Both the position numbers and the translations under genes were made by a program. DNA of 15,170 nt from Sulfurimonas sp. (GTDB lineage: Bacteria > Campylobacterota > Campylobacteria > Campylobacterales > Sulfurimonadaceae). Positions 7,648 through 14,129 of the stretch are shown piece after piece. The stretch lies in the NCBI GenBank assembly GCA_027056465.1, contig JALUKS010000035.1:1-15170 (forward strand), written 5' to 3'. The notes beneath the pieces were generated by a model, which did no database searches, was not told where the DNA came from, and worked only from the letters and a program-made list of their open reading frames with translations. Positions within the stretch are counted from its first letter, which is position 1. Every line of letters starts with the position of its first letter.

Positions 7648-8504
7648 AAAAGTATGGTAGTGCTTTGGGACATAAAATTATACTTTATCTCTATAAACTT
7701 TTAGGGTATAGATTTGTCTCTTTTATTTTGAACTTTGTAGCACTCTATTATGTGCTATTTACGAGGGATATTAAAAAATCATTAGAGAGTTATTATGAGC
7801 ATTTAGGTGTACCTCTGACATTTATTCGCTACTTTAAACATATAAAACTTTTTGCACTCTCTATTTTTGATAGATTTATTTCGCGTATGAAGCCTGATAC
7901 ATTAGTTTTTGAACATGATAATAAAGAGGCTTTTTTATCTCTACAGGAGGGTGGTATCGTTTTACTCTCTCATATTGGTGGTTGGGCGACTGCTGGACAC
8001 TCTATGCAGGCAGATGTTCCCCCTATGAATATTGTGATGTTTGAATCTACTCAAGATAAAATTAGTGAACTTGAAAAATCAAAAGAGCGTATAAATGAGC
8101 AAAAGGTCAAGATTATTGATCTTGCTAAGGGTGCTATCACGGCAAATATTCAGATTGCTAATGCTTTGATGGCTAAAGAGGTCGTAGCGATGATGGCTGA
8201 TAGGGTAGTAGATGAGAGAAGAGTGGTTGAGGTAATGTTTCTAGGGACTCCTATAGAGATTAATAGAAATCCATTTGATATAGCACATAGATTTAAAAAA
8301 CCTCTTGTTGCTGCATTTGTTCTCTTAGAAAAGGAGCAACACTATAAGCTTATATTTAAAGAAATTTCTATAAATGATAGAACGGTAGAAGAGATTGCAC
8401 AAGAATATATAGATATTTTAACGAAAATCATAAAAATTTATCCTAATCAATGGTATAATTTTTATGATTTTTTTAATCCAAGGAAAATAGATGTTAATAA
8501 ATAA
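7638..8504 (+). CDS. LpxL/HtrB-like lysophospholipid-type acyltransferase
   Basis: A 288-residue membrane-associated acyltransferase of the LpxL / LPLAT superfamily, with a hydrophobic N-terminal segment (about 12-42). The acyltransferase region is GGIVLLSHIGGWATAGH (residues 105-121): His112 is the catalytic-type His, but the acid expected five residues later (H-x4-E/D) is Ala117. Downstream, MMADRV corresponds to the family's conserved 'GDR' segment, and FLGTPI and the hydrophobic substrate-binding blocks are present. The inferred role is joining an acyl or polyene chain to a glyco- or lipid acceptor together with the glycosyltransferase it overlaps. GAGG at 7628-7631 with 6-base spacing supports the ATG at 7638. 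Whether it is an active transferase is open because of the missing acid. Confidence 0.8.
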   Translation: MGVKKYGSALGHKIILYLYKLLGYRFVSFILNFVALYYVLFTRDIKKSLESYYEHLGVPLTFIRYFKHIKLFALSIFDRFISRMKPDTLVFEHDNKEAFLSLQEGGIVLLSHIGGWATAGHSMQADVPPMNIVMFESTQDKISELEKSKERINEQKVKIIDLAKGAITANIQIANALMAKEVVAMMADRVVDERRVVEVMFLGTPIEINRNPFDIAHRFKKPLVAAFVLLEKEQHYKLIFKEISINDRTVEEIAQEYIDILTKIIKIYPNQWYNFYDFFNPRKIDVNK

Positions 8505-10005
8505 TAGAGAGATTTCATACGAAAACTTTTTACACGATAGTAGTATAAGATTAGATGATAGCAAAGAGTTCATTGATTTCATAAACGCGGGGCATGATTT
8601 TCTCATAGAAAATATCGCTGCAGGTCGACCAATTTACGGTGTTACAACTGGTTATGGTGAAGCTGGACAGAACTATGCAGCATTTGAAGAGGCTCAGGAG
8701 CTTCAGAAAAATCTTTATAGTTTTCATGGTTGTGGTGTTGGAAACTATCTAAGTGAAGAGGTCTCTCGTATCATGGTGACTATTCGTATGATTAGTCTCT
8801 GTAAGGGAAAAAGTGGTGTGAGTTATGATTTGCTGAAACGCTTTGAGATGTTACTTCAGAAAAAAATCTATCCTCTTATCCCTTCTCAAGGTTCAGTAGG
8901 GGCTAGTGGAGACTTAACTCCACTCTCTTATATCGCTGCCGTAGTTGCTGGAGATAGAGAGTGCTACTATAATGGTGAAGTGAGAGATACAGCAGAACTC
9001 TACAAAGAATTAGGTATTGAGCCTTATGTATTTAAGCCAAAAGAGGCACTCGGTATTATGAATGGTACAGCAGCTATGAGTGCTATTTCTATCGATGCTA
9101 TTGCCAAATTTGAGACTATTTTAAGTACTATGGAATCTTTTGTAGCTTCTGTATTTGAGCTTCTTTTGGGCGATATTACACCACTTGAACCATTTGTTCA
9201 TGACTCTAAGCCTTTTGATGGACAGAGAAAAACTGCAGCGAATATTTTGGCAAAATGTAGTGGTTCTAAGCTGACTCATGAGGCATTTGGTCGTTATGAT
9301 CAGTTTCACCTTGAAGCAGAACAAAATATTCAAGATCGCTACTCTATCCGTTGTGCTCCACAAGTTTTAGGTGTTGTTCACGATAACTTGACATTAGCGA
9401 AGAAGTGGATAGAGACAGAGATAAATGGTGTAAATGACAACCCTCTTATAGATCATATAGGAAGAAAAATCTATACATCTGGTAACTTCTATGGTGGTTA
9501 TGTTTGTCATGCGATGGATACAATGCGTATCTGTGTTGGTAATGTAGCAGACTTACTCGATAAAGAGTTTGGTCTCCTAGTCGATCATAAGTTTAACAAA
9601 GGTTTAGGTGAATCACTTAAAATAAATAAAAAATCTACACATCACGGTTTTAAAGCGATGCAGATTACGCTTAGCTCCTTAACAGCAGATGTTATAATGA
9701 ACACAGTTCCAGCATCACTTCATTCACGTCCAACAGAATCTTTTAACCAAGATAAAGTAAGTATGGGAACAACAGCAGCACTTCACTTTGCTAAGCAACT
9801 TCCAGACTTGACAAATATGTTAAGTATAGCGATTATTGGTATGGCGCAAGCAGTTGATCTTCGTGGAAGAAGTGAAGTCTCTACATTTTTAGCAGCCAAC
9901 TACGATAAAGTGCGCTCTGAAGTAGCAGCACTAGAGTTTGATAGAAGAATGGATATTGATATTAGAGTGATATATAAGAGAATCCTCGAAGGTGAGTTTG
10001 CTTAA
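8491..10005 (+). CDS. MIO-type aromatic amino acid ammonia-lyase (HAL/PAL/TAL family)
   Basis: A 504-residue ammonia-lyase of normal family length. GSVGASGDLTPLSY (residues 134-147) contains the Ala138-Ser139-Gly140 triad that cyclises to the MIO cofactor. Catalytic Tyr49 lies in IYGVTTGYG, and NDNPL and GNFYGG, then RPTESFNQDKVSMGT, are the family's active-site segments. The substrate-selectivity pair is Phe78-His79 (LYSFHGCG), unlike the Ser-His of histidine lyases, the His-Leu of tyrosine lyases or the Phe-Leu of phenylalanine lyases. No histidine-utilisation genes surround it. The cluster context argues for making cinnamate or 4-coumarate as the aryl starter from phenylalanine or tyrosine, which the ligase at 3266 would activate (inference). 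The start at 8491 is backed by AAGGA at 8480-8484 and overlaps the acyltransferase end by 14 bases. Confidence 0.9.
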   Translation: MLINNREISYENFLHDSSIRLDDSKEFIDFINAGHDFLIENIAAGRPIYGVTTGYGEAGQNYAAFEEAQELQKNLYSFHGCGVGNYLSEEVSRIMVTIRMISLCKGKSGVSYDLLKRFEMLLQKKIYPLIPSQGSVGASGDLTPLSYIAAVVAGDRECYYNGEVRDTAELYKELGIEPYVFKPKEALGIMNGTAAMSAISIDAIAKFETILSTMESFVASVFELLLGDITPLEPFVHDSKPFDGQRKTAANILAKCSGSKLTHEAFGRYDQFHLEAEQNIQDRYSIRCAPQVLGVVHDNLTLAKKWIETEINGVNDNPLIDHIGRKIYTSGNFYGGYVCHAMDTMRICVGNVADLLDKEFGLLVDHKFNKGLGESLKINKKSTHHGFKAMQITLSSLTADVIMNTVPASLHSRPTESFNQDKVSMGTTAALHFAKQLPDLTNMLSIAIIGMAQAVDLRGRSEVSTFLAANYDKVRSEVAALEFDRRMDIDIRVIYKRILEGEFA

Positions 10006-10706
10006 TGATTGAGATGAAGAAAGTTTTAGTCACTGGTGCTACAGGTGCTATAGGTGAGGCGTGTGTAGAGTATTTTCATAACAATGGCTACTTTGTTTAT
10101 ATCAACTATAGAAGTAACAAGGCTAAGGCATTAGAACTGCAAGAGACTTATAAAAACTCTGAAATTATTAAGTTTGATATATCTAACAAAGAGGAAGTTC
10201 GTGGAGCATTAGAAAATCTTACGATAGATGTTCTCGTGAATAATGCTGGTATTACGAAAGATAATCTCTTCTTTTTTATGAGTGATGAAGAGTGGGATAG
10301 TGTTATAGATACCTCAGTAAATGGTACTTACTATGTAACAAAAGCGGTGCTAAAAAATATGATAGCTAATAAAAAAGGCTCTATTGTAAATGTTGCTTCT
10401 ATATCTGGTGTAGTAGGTAATGCAGGGCAGACAAACTACTCGGCAGCAAAAGGTGCAATGATAGCGTTTAGTAAAGCACTCTCTGCTGAGGTAGCACGCT
10501 ATAAAATCCGTGTCAATACAGTAGCTCCAGGGCTTATAGAGTCAGAGATGACAAAAGATTTACCACTTAAAGAGATGAAAAAAGCTATACCTCTTCGCAG
10601 AATAGGAGTTCCTAAGGATGTGGCAGAATGTGTTTTCTTTTTAGGAGATAAAGCCTCTTATGTTACTGGTGATGTAATGAATATCAGTGGTGGTATGGTT
10701 CGATGA
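10005..10706 (+). CDS. 3-oxoacyl-ACP reductase, FabG-like (ApeQ-like)
   Basis: A 233-residue classical short-chain dehydrogenase. The NADP(H) motif is TGATGAIG (residues 10-17; Ala15 replaces the usual Gly). NNAG is at 79-82, the catalytic Ser132 and Tyr145-x3-Lys149 are in the correct spacing (S-x12-Y-x3-K), and the C-terminus has the FabG-type YVTGDVMNISGGM. It would reduce 3-ketoacyl-ACP to 3-hydroxyacyl-ACP between the ketosynthase and dehydratase steps. The start overlaps the ammonia-lyase stop by one base (TAATG). An in-frame ATG at 10014 would begin MKKVLVTG and is also plausible. AAGGTGAG at 9989-9996 lies 8-15 bases upstream and could serve either. The 3' end overlaps the next gene by 4 bases. 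Confidence 0.92.
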   Translation: MIEMKKVLVTGATGAIGEACVEYFHNNGYFVYINYRSNKAKALELQETYKNSEIIKFDISNKEEVRGALENLTIDVLVNNAGITKDNLFFFMSDEEWDSVIDTSVNGTYYVTKAVLKNMIANKKGSIVNVASISGVVGNAGQTNYSAAKGAMIAFSKALSAEVARYKIRVNTVAPGLIESEMTKDLPLKEMKKAIPLRRIGVPKDVAECVFFLGDKASYVTGDVMNISGGMVR

Positions 10707-12031
10707 ACATAGCGATAATAGGAGGGGGATTGAGTGGACTTCTCTGTGCACTTATGCTCGAAAAACGAGGCTACTCTCCTACTATTTATGAGCGATTACC
10801 AAAGATAGGTGGGGTACTTGACTCTTTTAAAAGGAAACAGGTTCTTTTTGATATAGGCTTTCACTACTCAGGTGCTCTTGCTGAAAAGCAGTATCTTTAC
10901 AACTCTATGCAAGATTTGGGCTTACTAGAGAAGTTACAACTAGAGAAGTATGATGGAGTATTTGATATACTCAATATTGAGGGGGAAGTGTTTGAAGTAC
11001 CACAAAGTTCTTCACTCTTTCAAGCCCAACTGCAAGAGCGATTTCCTACAGAAAAAGATGCTATAGCAACTTTCTTTGAGAAATGCTATGAGTCGAGTAT
11101 CATTAGCTCTAAGCCTGAAGAGTTTGTGAAGATAGATTCACGAAGTGTAGGCGATGTTCTCAAAGATATAAAAAATACAAAACTACGAAAAATATTTCTT
11201 CACTTTACTATATTTTACGCTACTGCTTTTTTTGAAGAGGCATCTTTCGACTTTTATGCAAAAATATTTATAAATATGCTTGATGGAACAAGAAAGATAG
11301 AAGAAGGTGGAGGTGCTATTATCTCAGCACTACAAAACTCTCTCATGACAACAAAAATAAAAAAGAGAAGTGAAGTTACTGAAATTATTCTGGATGAAGA
11401 TGGAGTGAATGCACTTGTGTGTAATAATGAAAGATTTTCCTATGATGCTATTGTTTCCACGGTACATCCTAAAACTACACTCAATATGCTACAAAATTTA
11501 AATAAAAAGCAGAGTAGATATAAACACCATGTGGAAGACCTTGAAGAGTCTCCATCTTTTTTCTCTATATTCTGTCTTATAGAAAATGAGATAGTATCAA
11601 ATATCTATTTTTATGAAGATGAATTTATCTCTGTTTTACCATCTCGTACTTATGAGGGAAAAACTGTTGCAACCATACTCGCTGGAAGTAAATACTCTGA
11701 ATATGAAAATCTTTCTAAGTCTGAGTACAAGCTAAAAAAAGAACAAGAGTGTGCTTATCACTTAGAGAGAGTAAAAAAACTCTATGACTTTGGAGAAATA
11801 GAAGTAATAGATAGCTCTACACCACTTACTAAACAGCACTATTCTAATGGTGCTGAGGGAAGTATTTATGGGGTTTTATGCTCTGCTAAACAGAAAAGTC
11901 TCTCTGTGCTTATGCCTAGAACACGAGTGAACAATCTATACTTTGCAGGTGAAAATATCATTGCACCTGGCTTAATAGGTGCATTTTTAGGTGCTGAAAT
12001 TTTAATGAATTATTTTGAGGAGAAAAAATGA
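10703..12031 (+). CDS. NAD(P)/FAD-dependent oxidoreductase, phytoene-desaturase-like (second copy)
   Basis: A 442-residue flavoprotein of the same broad CrtI / retinol-saturase superfamily as the product of the gene at 5077, but about 90 residues shorter and clearly diverged. The N-terminal Rossmann motif is GGGLSG (residues 7-12) with the acid Glu30 (TIYE), then KIGGVLDSF and FDIGFHYSG. EEGGGAIISALQ (about 196-207) parallels the family's 'P-x-G-G-x-x' segment with the Pro replaced. The C-terminus has LYFAGENIIAPGLIGAFLG (about 413-431) for FAD binding. The acceptor is unknown. It sits between ketoreductase and ketosynthase, which suggests direct action on polyene intermediates or on the aryl end (inference). 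It overlaps both neighbours by 4 bases. Confidence 0.83.
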   Translation: MNIAIIGGGLSGLLCALMLEKRGYSPTIYERLPKIGGVLDSFKRKQVLFDIGFHYSGALAEKQYLYNSMQDLGLLEKLQLEKYDGVFDILNIEGEVFEVPQSSSLFQAQLQERFPTEKDAIATFFEKCYESSIISSKPEEFVKIDSRSVGDVLKDIKNTKLRKIFLHFTIFYATAFFEEASFDFYAKIFINMLDGTRKIEEGGGAIISALQNSLMTTKIKKRSEVTEIILDEDGVNALVCNNERFSYDAIVSTVHPKTTLNMLQNLNKKQSRYKHHVEDLEESPSFFSIFCLIENEIVSNIYFYEDEFISVLPSRTYEGKTVATILAGSKYSEYENLSKSEYKLKKEQECAYHLERVKKLYDFGEIEVIDSSTPLTKQHYSNGAEGSIYGVLCSAKQKSLSVLMPRTRVNNLYFAGENIIAPGLIGAFLGAEILMNYFEEKK

Positions 12032-13257
12032 GAAGAGTTGTTATTACAGGGATTGGATTAAATTCACCACTTGGGAACTCCTATGAGGAACTTTATAAGA
12101 GTCTTAAAGAAGAAAAGTGTGGTATAGAGTATGTCAAAGAGTGGGAAGATATAAAAGGTCTCGGAACAAAGGTAGCAGGTCGAGTAAAAGATGTTGATCT
12201 CAAAGCTATTCCTAGAAAATATCGTCGTTCTATGGGTAGAGTAGCCCAACTTGCTGCTGTTTCAACTGCTGAGGCGATAGCTGATGCTAATCTCTCTCAA
12301 GAACTTATGAGTTCAAAACGGTGTGGACTCGCCTTTGGTTCAACTATGGGTGGTAATGAGACAATGTTTGAGTATATGCCAGAGGTCAAAGAAAATATGA
12401 GCTTTCGTGGGCAAAATTCTATGGCATTTCTTAAAATGATGAGTCATACAGTTGCTGCTAATTTAGCACAAATGTTTGAGATTCGTGGTCGTAACCTTCC
12501 TACTTGTTCAGCTTGTACATCATCTTCTCAAGGTATCGGTGCTGGATATGAGAGTGTGAAATATGGTATGAGTGATGTGATGATATGTGGTGGTGCAGAG
12601 GAGCATCACTATCTTTCTGCTGGTGTTTTTGATGTGATGTCAGCTGCCTCTACAAAACATGCAGATGAACCACATCTCTCTTCAAAGCCTTTCGATGAGT
12701 CTCGTGATGGTTTAGTTGTGAGTGAGGGGAGTGGTGCTATCGTGCTAGAGGAGTTAGAGCATGCGCTAGCTCGTGGTGCAAAGATTTATGGTGAAGTTGT
12801 CGGGTATGGTACAAGTTGTGATGGTGCGCATATCACAACACCATCAAAAGAAGGTATGCAACAGGTTATGGAGACCTCTTTAGAAGATGCAAACTTACAG
12901 GCTAGTGATATTGAGTATATCAATGCACATGCAACAGCTACTGCCAGAGGAGACATCGCAGAGTCTCACGCAACACATGCACTTTTTGGTTCTATTACAC
13001 CTGTAAGCAGTACAAAAGGGCATATGGGTCATCTACTTGGTGGCTGTGGTGTTGTAGAGTCGGTTATATGCCTTCTCGCCTTAAATAAATCTCTTCTTCC
13101 AAAGACAATGAACTTTGAAACATTAGATAAAGAGTGTGCTTTAATTAATGTACTTAGTGAAAATGTTGAGCAGGATGTGGAGATTGTTATGAGTAATAAC
13201 TTTGCGTTTGGTGGGATTAATACTTCCCTAATTTTTAAAAAGTATAAAAAAGCTTAG
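12028..13257 (+). CDS. 3-oxoacyl-ACP synthase, FabF/FabB-like ketosynthase of aryl polyene type
   Basis: A 409-residue condensing enzyme with a complete active site: Cys163 in TCSACTSSSQ, His301 in NAHATATARGD, His335 in STKGHMGHLLGG, Lys330, and the C-terminal NNFAFGGINTS loop. The nucleophile is Cys, so this is a true ketosynthase and not a chain-length factor (where Gln or another residue replaces it). It would extend the aryl starter by two carbons per cycle from malonyl-ACP. E. coli aryl polyene synthesis uses a ketosynthase plus a chain-length-factor partner and a third condensing enzyme; only this one is in view. The start has a strong GAGGAG (12017-12022) and overlaps the preceding stop (ATGA). 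The 82-base gap after it is the largest break in the cluster. Confidence 0.93.
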   Translation: MRRVVITGIGLNSPLGNSYEELYKSLKEEKCGIEYVKEWEDIKGLGTKVAGRVKDVDLKAIPRKYRRSMGRVAQLAAVSTAEAIADANLSQELMSSKRCGLAFGSTMGGNETMFEYMPEVKENMSFRGQNSMAFLKMMSHTVAANLAQMFEIRGRNLPTCSACTSSSQGIGAGYESVKYGMSDVMICGGAEEHHYLSAGVFDVMSAASTKHADEPHLSSKPFDESRDGLVVSEGSGAIVLEELEHALARGAKIYGEVVGYGTSCDGAHITTPSKEGMQQVMETSLEDANLQASDIEYINAHATATARGDIAESHATHALFGSITPVSSTKGHMGHLLGGCGVVESVICLLALNKSLLPKTMNFETLDKECALINVLSENVEQDVEIVMSNNFAFGGINTSLIFKKYKKA

Positions 13258-13275
13258 TGATAAATGAAAAATTAA

Positions 13276-13304
13276 GAGTCTATTTAAAGATAATCTATTA
13301 TAAT
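13276..13304 (+). promoter_or_regulatory. Putative internal sigma-70 promoter before ACP2
   Basis: The perfect -10 hexamer TATAAT is at 13299-13304, in the only sizeable gap between the + strand genes. No good -35 (TTGACA-like) is visible 16-18 bases upstream, but weak -35 elements with AT-rich periodic tracts are usual for vegetative promoters in Campylobacterota. Transcription would begin near 13311, giving a leader of about 29 bases that ends with the ACP2 ribosome-binding site. A 6-base dyad (AATCTA at 13292-13297, TAGATT at 13313-13318) brackets the -10 and start region. Confidence 0.5.
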
Positions 13305-13328
13305 AGTCATATTAGATTGAGAAAAAAC

Positions 13329-13333
13329 AAGGA
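13329..13333 (+). promoter_or_regulatory. Shine-Dalgarno site that fixes the TTG start of ACP2
   Basis: AAGGA lies 6 bases before TTG at 13340. The next in-frame ATG (codon 16) would remove the whole first helix of the carrier protein, so the TTG is the likely initiator. Confidence 0.75.
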
Positions 13334-13339
13334 ACTATT

Positions 13340-13594
13340 TTGGCAAGACAAGATGAAGTATATAATAAAATAAAAAGTGTATTAATGGATGAGTTTGAGG
13401 TTGAAGAATCTGATGTTTCAATGGAAGCGAATTTATTTACTGATTTAGAATTAGATAGCTTAGATGCAATCGACTTAATGGTGACTCTTGATAAAGAACT
13501 CGGTATTGAGATTAAAACAGAAGAGATGCAAGATATGCGTACAATAGAAGATGTATGTAACTTTGTAATCTCTTCTATCCCTGTAAATGAGTAG
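13340..13594 (+). CDS. Acyl carrier protein 2
   Basis: An 84-residue acidic carrier protein with the motif DLELDSLDAIDL, placing the phosphopantetheine Ser at residue 40. It is closer to a generic fatty-acid ACP than ACP1, lacking the acidic insertion before the motif, and the two differ along most of their length, so they are not a recent duplication. The start codon is TTG, supported by the upstream AAGGA and by normal ACP length. It is the first gene after the 82-base gap and may be led by its own promoter. With ACP1 it matches the usual pair of ACPs in aryl polyene clusters; one may carry the starter or extender and the other the growing chain (inference). Confidence 0.92.
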   Translation: MARQDEVYNKIKSVLMDEFEVEESDVSMEANLFTDLELDSLDAIDLMVTLDKELGIEIKTEEMQDMRTIEDVCNFVISSIPVNE

Positions 13595-14129
13595 CGTTTT
13601 TACGCTACTTTTTGCTCCTTCATTTTTACTTTTAATTCACTATTTTGATTTTCAGCAGATTGTATTAATTTATATATTTATTTCTTTAGTAGCATTTATT
13701 TATGCTTTGATAAAAAAGAAAAAACTTGAGGATTTTATAATACTTTCTATCTATTTCGTTCTTTTATCTATCTCTTATTTTTATGGAAGTATAGAAACTG
13801 TAAAGTTTATTCCTGTTTTTACAAGCATGGCTTTTTTTACACTTTTCGCAGATGCAGCACTTAGAAATAAAGCACTTATCTATAAGCTCACACAGAAGTT
13901 CTACAAAAAAGAGCTTACTAGAGAAGAAAAAATCTTTTTAAAAAAAGGCGATGCCTATTGGGCTATAAGTATTCTTCTGTATGCTATTATTCAGATAATA
14001 TCTGTTTTTACAGTGAGCGATGCCTTATGGGCACTTTATAGTTCTATAGGTTGGTATATATATTTTGTCTTTATCTTGGGAATACAAATTATTTATGGGA
14101 AAATGTATGCGATTAAAGTGTATTCTTAG
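13587..14129 (+). CDS. Polytopic membrane protein, ApeG-like (COG4648 type)
   Basis: A 180-residue, very hydrophobic protein with about six predicted TM helices (near residues 2-22, 25-43, 49-67, 74-92, 124-146 and 150-172). A charged loop (about 93-123), rich in Lys and Glu, separates the fourth and fifth helices. No catalytic motif is visible. The layout resembles the small membrane protein of unknown function that accompanies ACPs and acyltransferases in aryl polyene clusters (ApeG-like); I assign it by context and general character rather than by a signature. It overlaps ACP2 by 8 bases and the PlsC-like gene by about 23. Confidence 0.65.
   Translation: MSSVFTLLFAPSFLLLIHYFDFQQIVLIYIFISLVAFIYALIKKKKLEDFIILSIYFVLLSISYFYGSIETVKFIPVFTSMAFFTLFADAALRNKALIYKLTQKFYKKELTREEKIFLKKGDAYWAISILLYAIIQIISVFTVSDALWALYSSIGWYIYFVFILGIQIIYGKMYAIKVYS

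Noticed and set aside
9121..9363. An 80-codon - strand frame inside the ammonia-lyase gene
   Set aside because: Antisense to conserved lyase sequence, with no family features or start signal.
8491..10005. Histidine ammonia-lyase of a histidine-utilisation operon
   Set aside because: No urocanase, imidazolonepropionase or other hut genes nearby. The selectivity residues are not Ser-His, and the neighbours are polyene genes.
5077..12031. Carotenoid biosynthesis cluster
   Set aside because: Two CrtI-like flavoproteins are present, but there is no phytoene synthase, GGPP synthase or cyclase, while the full set of polyketide/fatty-acid-type genes is.
14065..14106. TTG start for the PlsC-like gene
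   Set aside because: No good ribosome-binding site and a 65-base overlap. The ATG at 14107 gives the usual short N-terminus before the membrane helix.
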